Positions 51,801 to 59,904 of a DNA stretch of 64,000 nt are shown in pieces. A program made the position numbers and the translations under genes. The number at the start of each line of letters is the position of its first letter. The first letter of the stretch is position 1. Source of the stretch: Turnera subulata (Eukaryota; Streptophyta; Magnoliopsida; Malpighiales; Passifloraceae); NCBI GenBank assembly GCA_028386065.3, contig JAKUCV010002075.1, positions 132,807-196,806 of the forward strand, written 5' to 3'. The notes under the pieces were generated by a model, which saw nothing but the letters and a program-made list of their open reading frames with translations, was not told the origin of the DNA and made no database searches.

Positions 51801-53040
51801 GCCTCAAGCATATCAATTTTCACACCTCATCCATTCATTTCCGCAATTTCTTGTCTATCAGTATAAAATTCAAAAATTCTTTGCCCATCAAGGTCCATCA
51901 TTGTTTTGAGTCTAGCAAAGGATGTGGTGAATGTAACAATAGAGACTGATTTTGTGTGTGAAATTCATATGCAGCTAGCCAGTGAATGTTACTTTCAGCG
52001 CATTGACCTCTCCGCACATGGATTTTACATTACACCAGATATTGGTTTTGATTGGGTATCTGGTAAAGGAACCCCATTTAGTTACTTCACCTATGGGGCT
52101 GCATTTGCTGAGGTTGAAATTGACACTTTAACTGGAGATTTCCATACAAGGACGGCCGACATAATCTTAGATCTTGGTCATTCTCTCAATCCAGCCATTG
52201 ATGTTGGACAGGTGTTATTTCCAATTCCTTCTTCCCAGTGACAGTCGCAAATCTTCCTTCAAAGTAGTTCCATTTAACTTCGAAAGCTGTATCGTCTGTG
52301 ATTTGATAAATTTGCAGAATTTTATAGGTACCAGCTGAAGTCTTTCTTTTTGCATCAGAATCTTAAAATAAAATTTTCTTTTATGTTCTGTCAATGCATT
52401 CAGATTGAAGGAGCTTTTACACAAGGCTTGGGATGGGTAGCCCTAGAAGAACTAAAGAGGGGTGATGCAGCTCATAAGTGGATTCGCCCTGGCTCTTTGT
52501 ACACCTGTGGACCTGGAACTTACAAGATTCCTTCCATAAATGATGTTCCATTTAGGTTCAATGTTTCACTGTTAAAGGTATGATTGTATCAACTTCTCAC
52601 TGACTGCTGGAGAAAATATAATGCCCCAACAATCTGGATTCTCTATTTTTCTTTCTAGATTTTTTGTTTCTTTCCACAAAGTTCTTTAACTATGGCTAGA
52701 GTTTTCTCTTGCGCAGTTGAGGAGCTAGTCAATAATTAAGAAGTGTCTGGTCCACACATTAGGTTTTTTCTGCTTGTTGATTCCCCTTCTTTCACAGGGT
52801 CATCCAAACGTGAAAGGTTTACATTCATCAAAAGGTGTTGGTGAGCCTCCATTTTTCCTGGCTTCTGCCGTCTTTTTTGCCATCAAAGATGCTATTATAG
52901 CTGCAAGAGCAGAAGTTGGGCATCATGAGTGGTTCCCTCTTGACAATCCGGCAACTCCGGAAAGGATCCGTATGGCTTGTTTAGATGAATTTACGGAACC
53001 ATTTATCAGTTCCGATTACAGACCAAAGCTTAGTGTTTGA
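36812..53040 (+). CDS. xanthine dehydrogenase paralogue, second tandem copy (XDH-B), 14 exons
   Basis: Exons: 36812-36947, 37831-37930, 38044-38152, 38346-39857, 40525-40767, 40934-41248, 41517-41756, 49370-49654, 49772-49993, 50773-50934, 51568-51702, 51975-52211, 52404-52577, 52798-53040; all GT-AG. The joined frame is open: 1370 residues from ATG 36812, or 1363 from ATG 36833, which better fits the family start. Exon lengths equal those of XDH-A except exons 1 and 4. All eight Fe-S cysteines are kept ([21 protein letters not shown]). Catalytic E840, R918 and E1306 (bovine E802, R880, E1261) are present. The bovine K771 position is N809 and T1010 is P1048, with nearby changes GIGFP for GISFT, FGAPQA for FGGPQG, GGRET for GGKET and SKGVGE for SKAVGE. 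Probably a purine or aldehyde hydroxylase with altered specificity. Intron 7 is 7613 bp because of transposons. Confidence 0.88.
43013..43250. mobile_element. hAT-like terminal region with subterminal repeats
   Basis: Starts TAGGCTGTTCACGGGTC and contains repeated GGTCGG, CCCGACCC and GGGCC/GGCCC motifs, typical of the ends of plant non-autonomous hAT elements as recalled. It may be the 3' end of the element whose transposase lies at 46821-48956, later split by the LINE. The opposite end was not found. Confidence 0.4.
43385..46215 (+). pseudogene. 5'-truncated LINE (L1-type) with reverse transcriptase, in XDH-B intron 7
   Basis: Coding begins in the linker between endonuclease and reverse transcriptase ([20 protein letters not shown]). 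The reverse transcriptase follows at 43617-44531, with [45 protein letters not shown] and, after a frameshift near 44450-44530, the catalytic FVDDT box at about 44528. Downstream pieces at 44681-45130 and 45233-45499 belong to the C-terminal region in shifted frames. An A-run at 46206-46215 marks the 3' end. The endonuclease is absent, so the copy was 5'-truncated on arrival and is now also frameshifted. Confidence 0.85.
46216..46820. other. intronic sequence between LINE and hAT coding remnant
   Basis: No coding potential recognised. By position it may be the 3' non-coding part of the minus-strand hAT element into which the LINE inserted. Confidence 0.3.
46821..48956 (-). pseudogene. hAT transposase (ZBED / RICESLEEPER-like), antisense to XDH-B
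   Basis: The minus strand encodes, from 48956, an N-terminal region and a BED zinc finger ([28 protein letters not shown]). The RNase H-like transposase core follows in 48564-47410 ([45 protein letters not shown]). A DUF4413-like segment ([12 protein letters not shown], 47424-47091) and the hATC dimerisation block with [16 protein letters not shown] (around 47020-46960) complete it. Breaks: a shift near 48645, an in-frame TAG at about 48330 and a shift near 47410. All domains are present in order, so it is a fairly young but dead copy. Confidence 0.88.
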
Positions 53041-54792
53041 AGCATGCAGCAGTGAAGTGATAATTATCAATTTGGCTCCACTGTTGTACTTACTGTTCAT
53101 GCATGCCTCTTTGTACTTCTGTACTTGTTGTAGCTCTAGGCACATCTCTTGAATTTTAGTAACAATATGTAAGCTTAGGTGGCCAAGAGGCAAAGACCAA
53201 ATGGGAACTCATTTTCTTTAATTGCCTTCATAACATTACAGGATGACCGAAGGACATCAGCTGGTGTACTACTTCTTGGTGTTTCTTTATTAATGAAATA
53301 GACTTTTAGCATATATGACAAAGATTTATGGATTGAACATGCTTAATTCTTTTTCCTCTCCTACGTGGTTTTGTCGGGAACTTATGTTTGGAGATACACA
53401 GCATGATTAATTAATGTGTCTGTCATCTGTTGCAATTGGAAAATTAGAGTTGCGTTAGTTTCATTTCTTAAAAAAATGGGGAAGAAGCAAGTGGTGGCTT
53501 CTCTTGTCAAAGTCCACCCCGAAGGTGTGGATGTATGTATATTCATAGCCATATAGGCATTCCCACCCGTAGAATGTCACTGTTTTCGAAATCCTCATTG
53601 CTTGCAGGCGGATCATGGACAAGTTCTTACCCTTGTGTAGAACACGTCCTCTGATCTATTAAAGATCAGTAGACAATTGTATATTCTAGCTGGTATATCA
53701 AGTCTAGAAATCTTCAAATTTGAAGACTCATTCAGATTTTTCACCAGCTAATATTTATGTGGTACTTTTTCCATTCTTTCAACTAAAAATTACCAGTGCA
53801 AAATGCCCCTTAATTAGTTAACTTCAGTTTATATATAAGCTTCTACCTCGCCACTTTCTATCACCAGGCATATATGGCCTTTTCTTTTCCGAAAAGAAAA
53901 GAAAAGAAAAAGCTAGACGAAACTAAGAGGTAAGTAATAACCGACATCAATTAATTTATCCATTATGATTTTGTGCCCATTCCCATGTACCAAAAAAATT
54001 TGATGATTTGTTGACTAGACGATTGCAACTGGGGATAAAGTAATATATAAGAACACGGAAACTTGCTGGAGAGCAAGACATAAGTCTATATGAGTATTAA
54101 AAATATCAATTTTTCACAATTACTTTGACATATTCATACCTAATATGATAGTTACTATCTTCACGATGCCTGCATATTTTCTTGAGAAAAAGGATGCCTG
54201 CATATTTAAAATTGTATTATGAGGCACACAAATTTCCTCTGATCATTTTAAAGAAGAATAAGGTAATGAGTCACTTTCTGTCCAGCCTAGTCAATGGACT
54301 TGCAGCGCAGATGTGTAAAACCTTCCAAACATTTGTGTGTATATATATACATGCTAACTAATTAATCCTGAAGATCTAATATTCATGGAATATTTTACTT
54401 TATGAACTCAGGACTTTTGAGTCCACCGCGCCTTCAGCTGTAAAGAAATGAACAAGCTAGCTAGCTAACTTTGATATGGTATATTTATCTTGTTATTATA
54501 TGATTTAGGGGGTTTACCACAGTTGCACTTGGTTTGTTAATTACTGTTTGACCAAATAAATTAAAACAGCTGAAGCTAAGTTAAGATAGCGCTGCATGCA
54601 GGCAGATAGTGATATTCCAACAATTTCTACCGCATATTGAGAAACTCCAATGATATTCTTTGTTCTCGATAGGAAAACGAGTAAAAACATACATGTCAAC
54701 CAAATTTTAATGAAGAAGACGCGTTCTTAATATGGGAGCAGACAGCTGATATGTTTCATTCCTTTTTGAACTGCAGTACTGATAAACAACAA
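53041..54792. other. intergenic region downstream of XDH-B
   Basis: Holds the XDH-B 3' untranslated region and AT-rich spacer. Short A/G-rich simple repeats occur at about 53887-53910. I see no gene or defined element. Confidence 0.45.
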
Positions 54793-55402
54793 AGTATGCT
54801 AGAATTGTTCGAATATCAATATAATTAGGTAAACAAGAGAGAGAACAGAACAAGAAAGAGGAAGAACAAGCCCATAAAACAACAAAAACAGCAAGCTAAA
54901 AACATCACAAGTATTCTACAAGATGTATTACAGGTTGGGGAAGGAAGGGCCCACAGTGCCGCCGTTGATCGACGACGAGGAGAGGAGAGGAAAGGAGAGG
55001 AAAATGAATTGAGGGATTAAGGGTTTCAAACTGGTTAATTGGGGGTGATTGATCGACGCGATGAGGAGAGGAGAGGAGAGGAAAAAGAATTGAGGAATTA
55101 AGGGTTTGAAATTAGTTAATTGGGGATAAATTTGAAACAAACTTCAATCGTGTTAACAGGAACAACATAATACTTGTTCCGTTAACAGTAGTAAGGAGTA
55201 ACTATAAATTTTGAAAAACATAAGGGACCTATAAAAAAATACTTTTAATAAATATCTATTGTGTTTTATTAGGTTGGAAAATTATTGCCACGTGGCCCTA
55301 TCACAAAGCAACACGTGGGGTATGTATTGGTGCATACCCAATAAATGGCAGCACCGAATCATTCACCAGTATGCTAGAATTGTTCGAATATCAATATAAT
55401 TA
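54793..55402. repeat. 35-bp direct repeats flanking a 540-bp insert
   Basis: The sequence from AGTATGCTAGAATTG to CAATATAATTA occurs identically at 54793-54827 and 55368-55402. The 540 bp between (54828-55367) has no recognised protein. It contains a tandem pair of about 82-bp units (54964-55046 and 55047-55127), rich in GGAGA, followed by TTGAGGRATTAAGGGTTT. It could be an insertion with duplicated flank or a local segmental duplication. Confidence 0.7.
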
Positions 55403-55868
55403 AGATGCAAATCCCAGTTCCTAAATTAATACCTCCTATAATAACTACAAATTAAGTTAGAATTGTTCTTCCAATAATATTCGTTTCAACACATATATAA
55501 TAAACTTGTGTTGCACTGCTGGAGGCATTGCATACAGTAGCATAAGCCGATTTTCTGGCGTTGTTCATCGTGACTACTTCAAATCAAGGTAAAATAAAAG
55601 AAGTGCGCGTAAGTCTTGTATATGTGCTAGCTAGTGGGATCCCATGACCCATTTTGTTTAGCATTTGAACGAATGTACAACGCAAAGGACGTAGAAACAA
55701 AACCATTGGTGGTTGGATGCATCATGACCAATAAACTATTGCTGCAGTAGTTGAGGATACCGCTATATAATCTGCAAGCTCCATAGCACTCTCAACTCAC
55801 AGCTAGTCCTGGGAGCTCTCAGTCCTCTCCAAAGTTGTAGGACCTGAGAGCAATTAAGTTTCCCAAAA
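55403..55868 (+). promoter_or_regulatory. extensin promoter with TATA box at 55764-55770
   Basis: TATATAA in CCGCTATATAATCTG lies 99 bases upstream of the extensin start codon, predicting transcription from about 55800 and a leader of roughly 70 bases. The rest of the flank shows no motif I would assign. Confidence 0.6.
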
Positions 55869-57482
55869 ATGGCCATACCATGGCCTCACCTAGTGTGTGC
55901 CTTGCTATTTTGCTTGATAGCCAGCAACATTGTTGCAGCAGATGACTACAAACCTTATGTTTATGCATCACCCCCACCCCCACCTTACGATGACAATTCT
56001 CCTTCACCTCAATCTTCACCACATCATCATCCCAAGACACCCAATCCCTATTATTATAAATCTCCACCACCACCATCTCCATCACCCCCTCCACCGTATG
56101 TTTACAAATCACCTCCTCCGCCGTCTCCGTCACCTCCCCCTCCTTATATATATAAGTCTCCTCCTCCCCCCTCACCTTCACCGCCACCACCATATGTTTA
56201 TAAGTCTCCCCCACCTCCTTCTCCTTCCCCACCTCCTCCTTATGTGTACAAGTCGCCACCTCCCCCATCACCTTCGCCGCCACCCCCTTACATTTATAAA
56301 TCCCCACCACCTCCTTCTCCTTCCCCACCTCCTCCTTATGTGTACAAGTCCCCGCCTCCACCTTCCCCTTCACCACCTCCCCCATATGTTTATAAGTCAC
56401 CACCTCCACCTTCTCCGTCACCACCTCCTCCATATGTTTACAAGTCCCCGCCTCCCCCATCACCTTCACCACCTCCCCCATACGTCTACAAGTCCCCGCC
56501 TCCACCATCACCTTCACCTCCTCCCCCATATGTTTATAAGTCTCCACCTCCACCATCACCTTCACCACCTCCACCATATGTTTACAAGTCACCACCTCCT
56601 CCATCTCCATCACCTCCTCCACCATATCTGTATAAGTCCCCACCTCCTCCATCACCATCTCCCCCTCCTCCTTATGTTTATAAGTCTCCACCTCCACCAT
56701 CTCCCTCACCACCTCCTCCGTATGTTTACAAGTCTCCACCACCACCATCTCCCTCACCACCTCCTCCATATGTTTACAAGTCTCCACCACCACCATCTCC
56801 CTCTCCACCTCCCCCATATGTTTATAAGTCCCCACCTCCACCATCTCCATCACCTCCTCCACCATATGTTTACAAGTCACCACCTCCTCCATCTCCATCA
56901 CCTCCTCCTCCATATGTTTACAAGTCTCCACCCCCTCCATCACCTTCACCTCCTCCTCCGTATGTTTACAAGTCTCCACCCCCTCCATCACCTTCACCTC
57001 CTCCTCCGTATATTTATAAGTCTCCTCCGCCACCATCTCCTTCACCTCCACCTCCTTACATTTACAAATCACCACCACCTCCATCACCGTCACCTCCTCC
57101 ACCATATGCTTATAAATCGCCACCCCCACCATCTCCTTCTCCACCACCTCCCTATGTATACAAGTCACCACCACCTCCTTCTCCCTCTCCTCCTCCTCCA
57201 TACGTTTATAAGTCTCCACCTCCACCTTCTCCTTCACCACCTCCTCCATATATTTACAAGTCCCCACCACCTCCATCTCCATCACCACCCCCTCCCTACA
57301 TTTATAAATCTCCACCTCCTCCATCTCCTTCTCCACCACCCCCCTACATCTATAAGTCTCCACCACCTCCGTCACCTTCTCCACCACCTCCTTATGTATA
57401 CAAGTCCCCGCCACCTCCATCACCATCACCACCACCTCCTTATTATTATAGCTCTCCACCGCCACCTCCTCTTCATTACTAA
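55869..57482 (+). CDS. extensin, hydroxyproline-rich cell-wall glycoprotein, single exon
   Basis: A 537-residue structural protein of the primary cell wall. Residues 1-24 form a signal peptide (MAIPWPHLVCALLFCLIASN..., cut near AA-DDY). A short spacer with SPSPQSSPHHHPKTPNPYYYK leads to 28 perfect units of SPPPPSPSPPPPYxYK, where x is V, I, L or A, then a variant unit ending YYYSSPPPPPLHY. SPPPP blocks are the classic sites for proline hydroxylation and arabinosylation. YxY motifs support isodityrosine cross-links, and Lys adds charge for pectin binding. No intron is needed. Unit DNA differs mostly at third positions. Repeat count may vary among alleles and is prone to assembly error. Confidence 0.96.
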   Translation: MAIPWPHLVCALLFCLIASNIVAADDYKPYVYASPPPPPYDDNSPSPQSSPHHHPKTPNPYYYKSPPPPSPSPPPPYVYKSPPPPSPSPPPPYIYKSPPPPSPSPPPPYVYKSPPPPSPSPPPPYVYKSPPPPSPSPPPPYIYKSPPPPSPSPPPPYVYKSPPPPSPSPPPPYVYKSPPPPSPSPPPPYVYKSPPPPSPSPPPPYVYKSPPPPSPSPPPPYVYKSPPPPSPSPPPPYVYKSPPPPSPSPPPPYLYKSPPPPSPSPPPPYVYKSPPPPSPSPPPPYVYKSPPPPSPSPPPPYVYKSPPPPSPSPPPPYVYKSPPPPSPSPPPPYVYKSPPPPSPSPPPPYVYKSPPPPSPSPPPPYVYKSPPPPSPSPPPPYIYKSPPPPSPSPPPPYIYKSPPPPSPSPPPPYAYKSPPPPSPSPPPPYVYKSPPPPSPSPPPPYVYKSPPPPSPSPPPPYIYKSPPPPSPSPPPPYIYKSPPPPSPSPPPPYIYKSPPPPSPSPPPPYVYKSPPPPSPSPPPPYYYSSPPPPPLHY

Positions 57483-57946
57483 AGCTTCCCTCCACTTCTG
57501 GTTGTGGACTAAACCAGTGGGTTTCTTTTTATTAAATTCATGTAAGCATTCTGCAATTTGCTTAAAACGTGTGGCACACTTGCTTTTTCTATTTTTCTTC
57601 AATATGAGATTAATATCTAACCGAGACATTATCTTGCACTCTAGGTTCTAAAGTGACGAAGACAATAACTGCTGTTAGAAGTGCTACAAACAGTAGTCAA
57701 GTGATGTTTTGGTGGGTAGAGTTCGGTTATTTGGTATCATGCAAAATACGAGGAAACCTGTCATTCTCAAGATGGACAAGCAGCATGGACGTAGTGCTTC
57801 GCGGCGTTTACAAGAATATACTTTTCTACTCATAATGATTTTACTGGATGCTATCACATTTGTTTGTTTTCTTTTTTTCTTTTTCTGCTTTATGTCTTAT
57901 AATCACTCTTCTCGTTGGCCTGTATTGTTTTATGTATTCATGTTTT

Positions 57947-57952
57947 AATAAA
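57947..57952 (+). terminator. candidate extensin poly(A) signal
   Basis: AATAAA in TGTTTTAATAAAAAAAAG, about 465 bases after the stop codon. Nearer plant-type degenerate signals could also serve. Confidence 0.35.
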
Positions 57953-58715
57953 AAAAAGATTGGACATCTTTTCATAGTTTTTCTGGGTGAGATCTTTTCT
58001 AAATGTTGACGACTATATATACCTTTTTTGTTATCAGTACTATGTTATTATATGATGCACCAGATGTACCTCCGATTGTAAGAAGTCAATTAACGACCCA
58101 ACCACTTAATTTTTGGGCATGAACGACCTAGTTACTAGCTTTTGTAGTATTGGACCAATATGTATTTGGGATATAACAGAATCTTATGCATTTTTTTTAC
58201 GGTGAAATCTTTTGCTTTTAAACATCATATGCTAAAAGTTATCTAAGATAACTATAATAAATTACATGGATAACATGCAAAATCTTAAAATATTATATTG
58301 CAATTTTAAACATTTTTATGTCGTTTTAAATATTTTATGTCCATTCACTTTGCCGATTTATTAAATATTGTCCCTATCTTTTATTTCGGGAGATTTTGTT
58401 CTTAAATTTGTGGTTTACCGAATAATTTTGTCCATTTTCTCTTTTGTTAGCCGGTAAGTCATCTTGGGGTTGACATAGAGACTAGAAATTTTTAATATTT
58501 TCCCATTTTTCTTCCTAAATTCTTTTCTAAACCAATTAGGAAACCGAAAAGTTGAATTGCTTATTTTCTTTATAAAAAAATCTAAGTGGGACGTGGTAGT
58601 ACCTACTCAACGCCAACCCGAGCACCGTACACTCCTGCCACCAGACCAACCATCACAGAACCACTATCAATTCCACCTCATCCAACCATAAACACAACTT
58701 AATTCACTTGTAGGT
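57953..58715. other. intergenic spacer
   Basis: AT-rich sequence without a supported gene or element. Confidence 0.45.
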
Positions 58716-58741
58716 AAAAAAAAAAAAAAAAAAAAAAAAAA
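58716..58741. repeat. A26 homopolymer
   Basis: An uninterrupted run of 26 A residues. It may be a retroposon tail, but no retroposed body is recognisable before it. Confidence 0.9.
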
Positions 58742-58769
58742 CAACGAGTAGCCATCAAACACCACCAAC

Positions 58770-58956
58770 CAGTGTTATTAAACCCCGGACCGGGGGTTGA
58801 ACCGCTCGGGCCTCCGGGTCGCGGTTTTTTTGGGTAAATACTAGCCAAATTGCGGTTCAACCGGAAATTAATAAAGGAATCATTAACCCAGCCACCCAGA
58901 CGGGTCACGGTTAATCGGGTTCGACTGTCCGGGTTAGTCCGGATTTGATAACACTG
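58770..58956. mobile_element. hAT-type MITE with perfect 8-bp target duplication
   Basis: A 187-bp element beginning CAGTGTTATTAAA and ending TTTGATAACACTG, an inverted repeat with two mismatches in the outer stretch. It is flanked on both sides by CCACCAAC (58762-58769 and 58957-58964). An 8-bp duplication and CAGTG ends are hallmarks of the hAT superfamily. The interior is rich in CCGG and GGGTC motifs and has no coding capacity. Confidence 0.88.
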
Positions 58957-58964
58957 CCACCAAC

Positions 58965-59686
58965 ATCCATGGGTACGCCCTTCAATAGTATAGTAGTGAG
59001 AGTACCCCTTACAGAGCTGGTGCCTTGGGGATTGTCGGGTGTACCCCTTGGTTATTTGTTATTATCTATTCTTTTGGTGAGAGTACCCCTCACAGAGCCG
59101 GCGACTTGGGGACAGACGGGTGTGCCCCAAGGTTCTTGTATTGCGTATTCTTTGAGGAGAGCACCCCTCCTAGAGTTGTCGGTCACTTGGTTGTTAGTGG
59201 TTTTTCACTTGTCGGAACTTACCCATTCCAGTGTACTGATATATGTATATGGTTTATGTTTGGGCATACGCCCTGGGGAGCTGGCTAGTCGCTACCGCGC
59301 CCGACGCACACAGTAGAGGGCCCTAATCAAACATTCAACCCTAATAAACGTTAAAGTATAATTACAATAATATGATTAAGGACAAGTGTGGGCTTTAATT
59401 CTAATGATGACTTGTATTGTGCACTGTGACTTGCTTTGTGCACTGTGGCCTTAACTACCATGTACTGATGCTATTGTGGTTGTTATCCTCTCCTCGGGTC
59501 GGATCCATAGAGTGCATTACATTCATGTTTCTGTCTTCCGCTGCATACTTGTATTGTATTGTTTATTGTATGATTAATTGTGCAATGATTATGTTGTTTG
59601 TATCGTATTCCGGGTAAAAGGACAATTTGGTCATTTCACTTGTTATAATTAATTTAAACTGGACATTTTGGGATACGGGTGTTTCA
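58965..59686 (+). repeat. LTR remnant related to the 8-16 kb retrotransposon
   Basis: Shares the order of landmarks with the last part of the 12730-15973 LTR: ACAGTAGAGGGCCC (59310), GGATCCATAG, CTTCCGCTGCAT (59535) and a terminal GGGATACGGGTGTTTCA (ends 59686). Sequence identity is otherwise modest, so it is a related family, not a recent copy. Its 5' part is missing or lies beyond the MITE. Confidence 0.55.
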
Positions 59687-59698
59687 GTAATGAATACT

Positions 59699-59815
59699 AG
59701 GGATGACAGCGGGGTGGAGATTTTGCGAGTGGAGGAATCCCCGCCCCGTCCCCTCCGTGGGGAATTTGGTCCCCATCCCCGCTCCCCACACTCCCCGTGG
59801 ATCCCCACACTCAAA
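59699..59815. repeat. GGGGA/TCCCC-rich repeat
   Basis: Starts TAGGGATGACAGCGGGG and continues with repeated CCCCGCCCC, GTCCCC and GGGGAATTTGGTCCCC. Such sequences are common at ends of plant hAT-like elements, as recalled. Only one end is seen. Confidence 0.35.
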
Positions 59816-59904
59816 GTATTTATTTTAAATATTTATAATTTTCTACTAGAAAGCTTATTTTTTTTTCTAAATCCAATACAGTTACATCAAGTAATTACTA
59901 AAAT

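Noticed and set aside
36812..53040. XDH-B as a pseudogene disrupted by intron insertions
   Set aside because: All 14 exons keep frame, splice sites and length, and all Fe-S cysteines and catalytic residues remain.
55819..57495. 558-codon open frame on the minus strand over the extensin
   Set aside because: It mirrors the 48-bp proline-rich repeat; the absence of stops follows from CCN/TCN codons on the other strand. No domain is seen.
55930..57651. 573-codon overlapping frame on the plus strand over the extensin
   Set aside because: Low-complexity His/Leu/Ser translation of the same repeat in another phase, with no signal peptide or family features.
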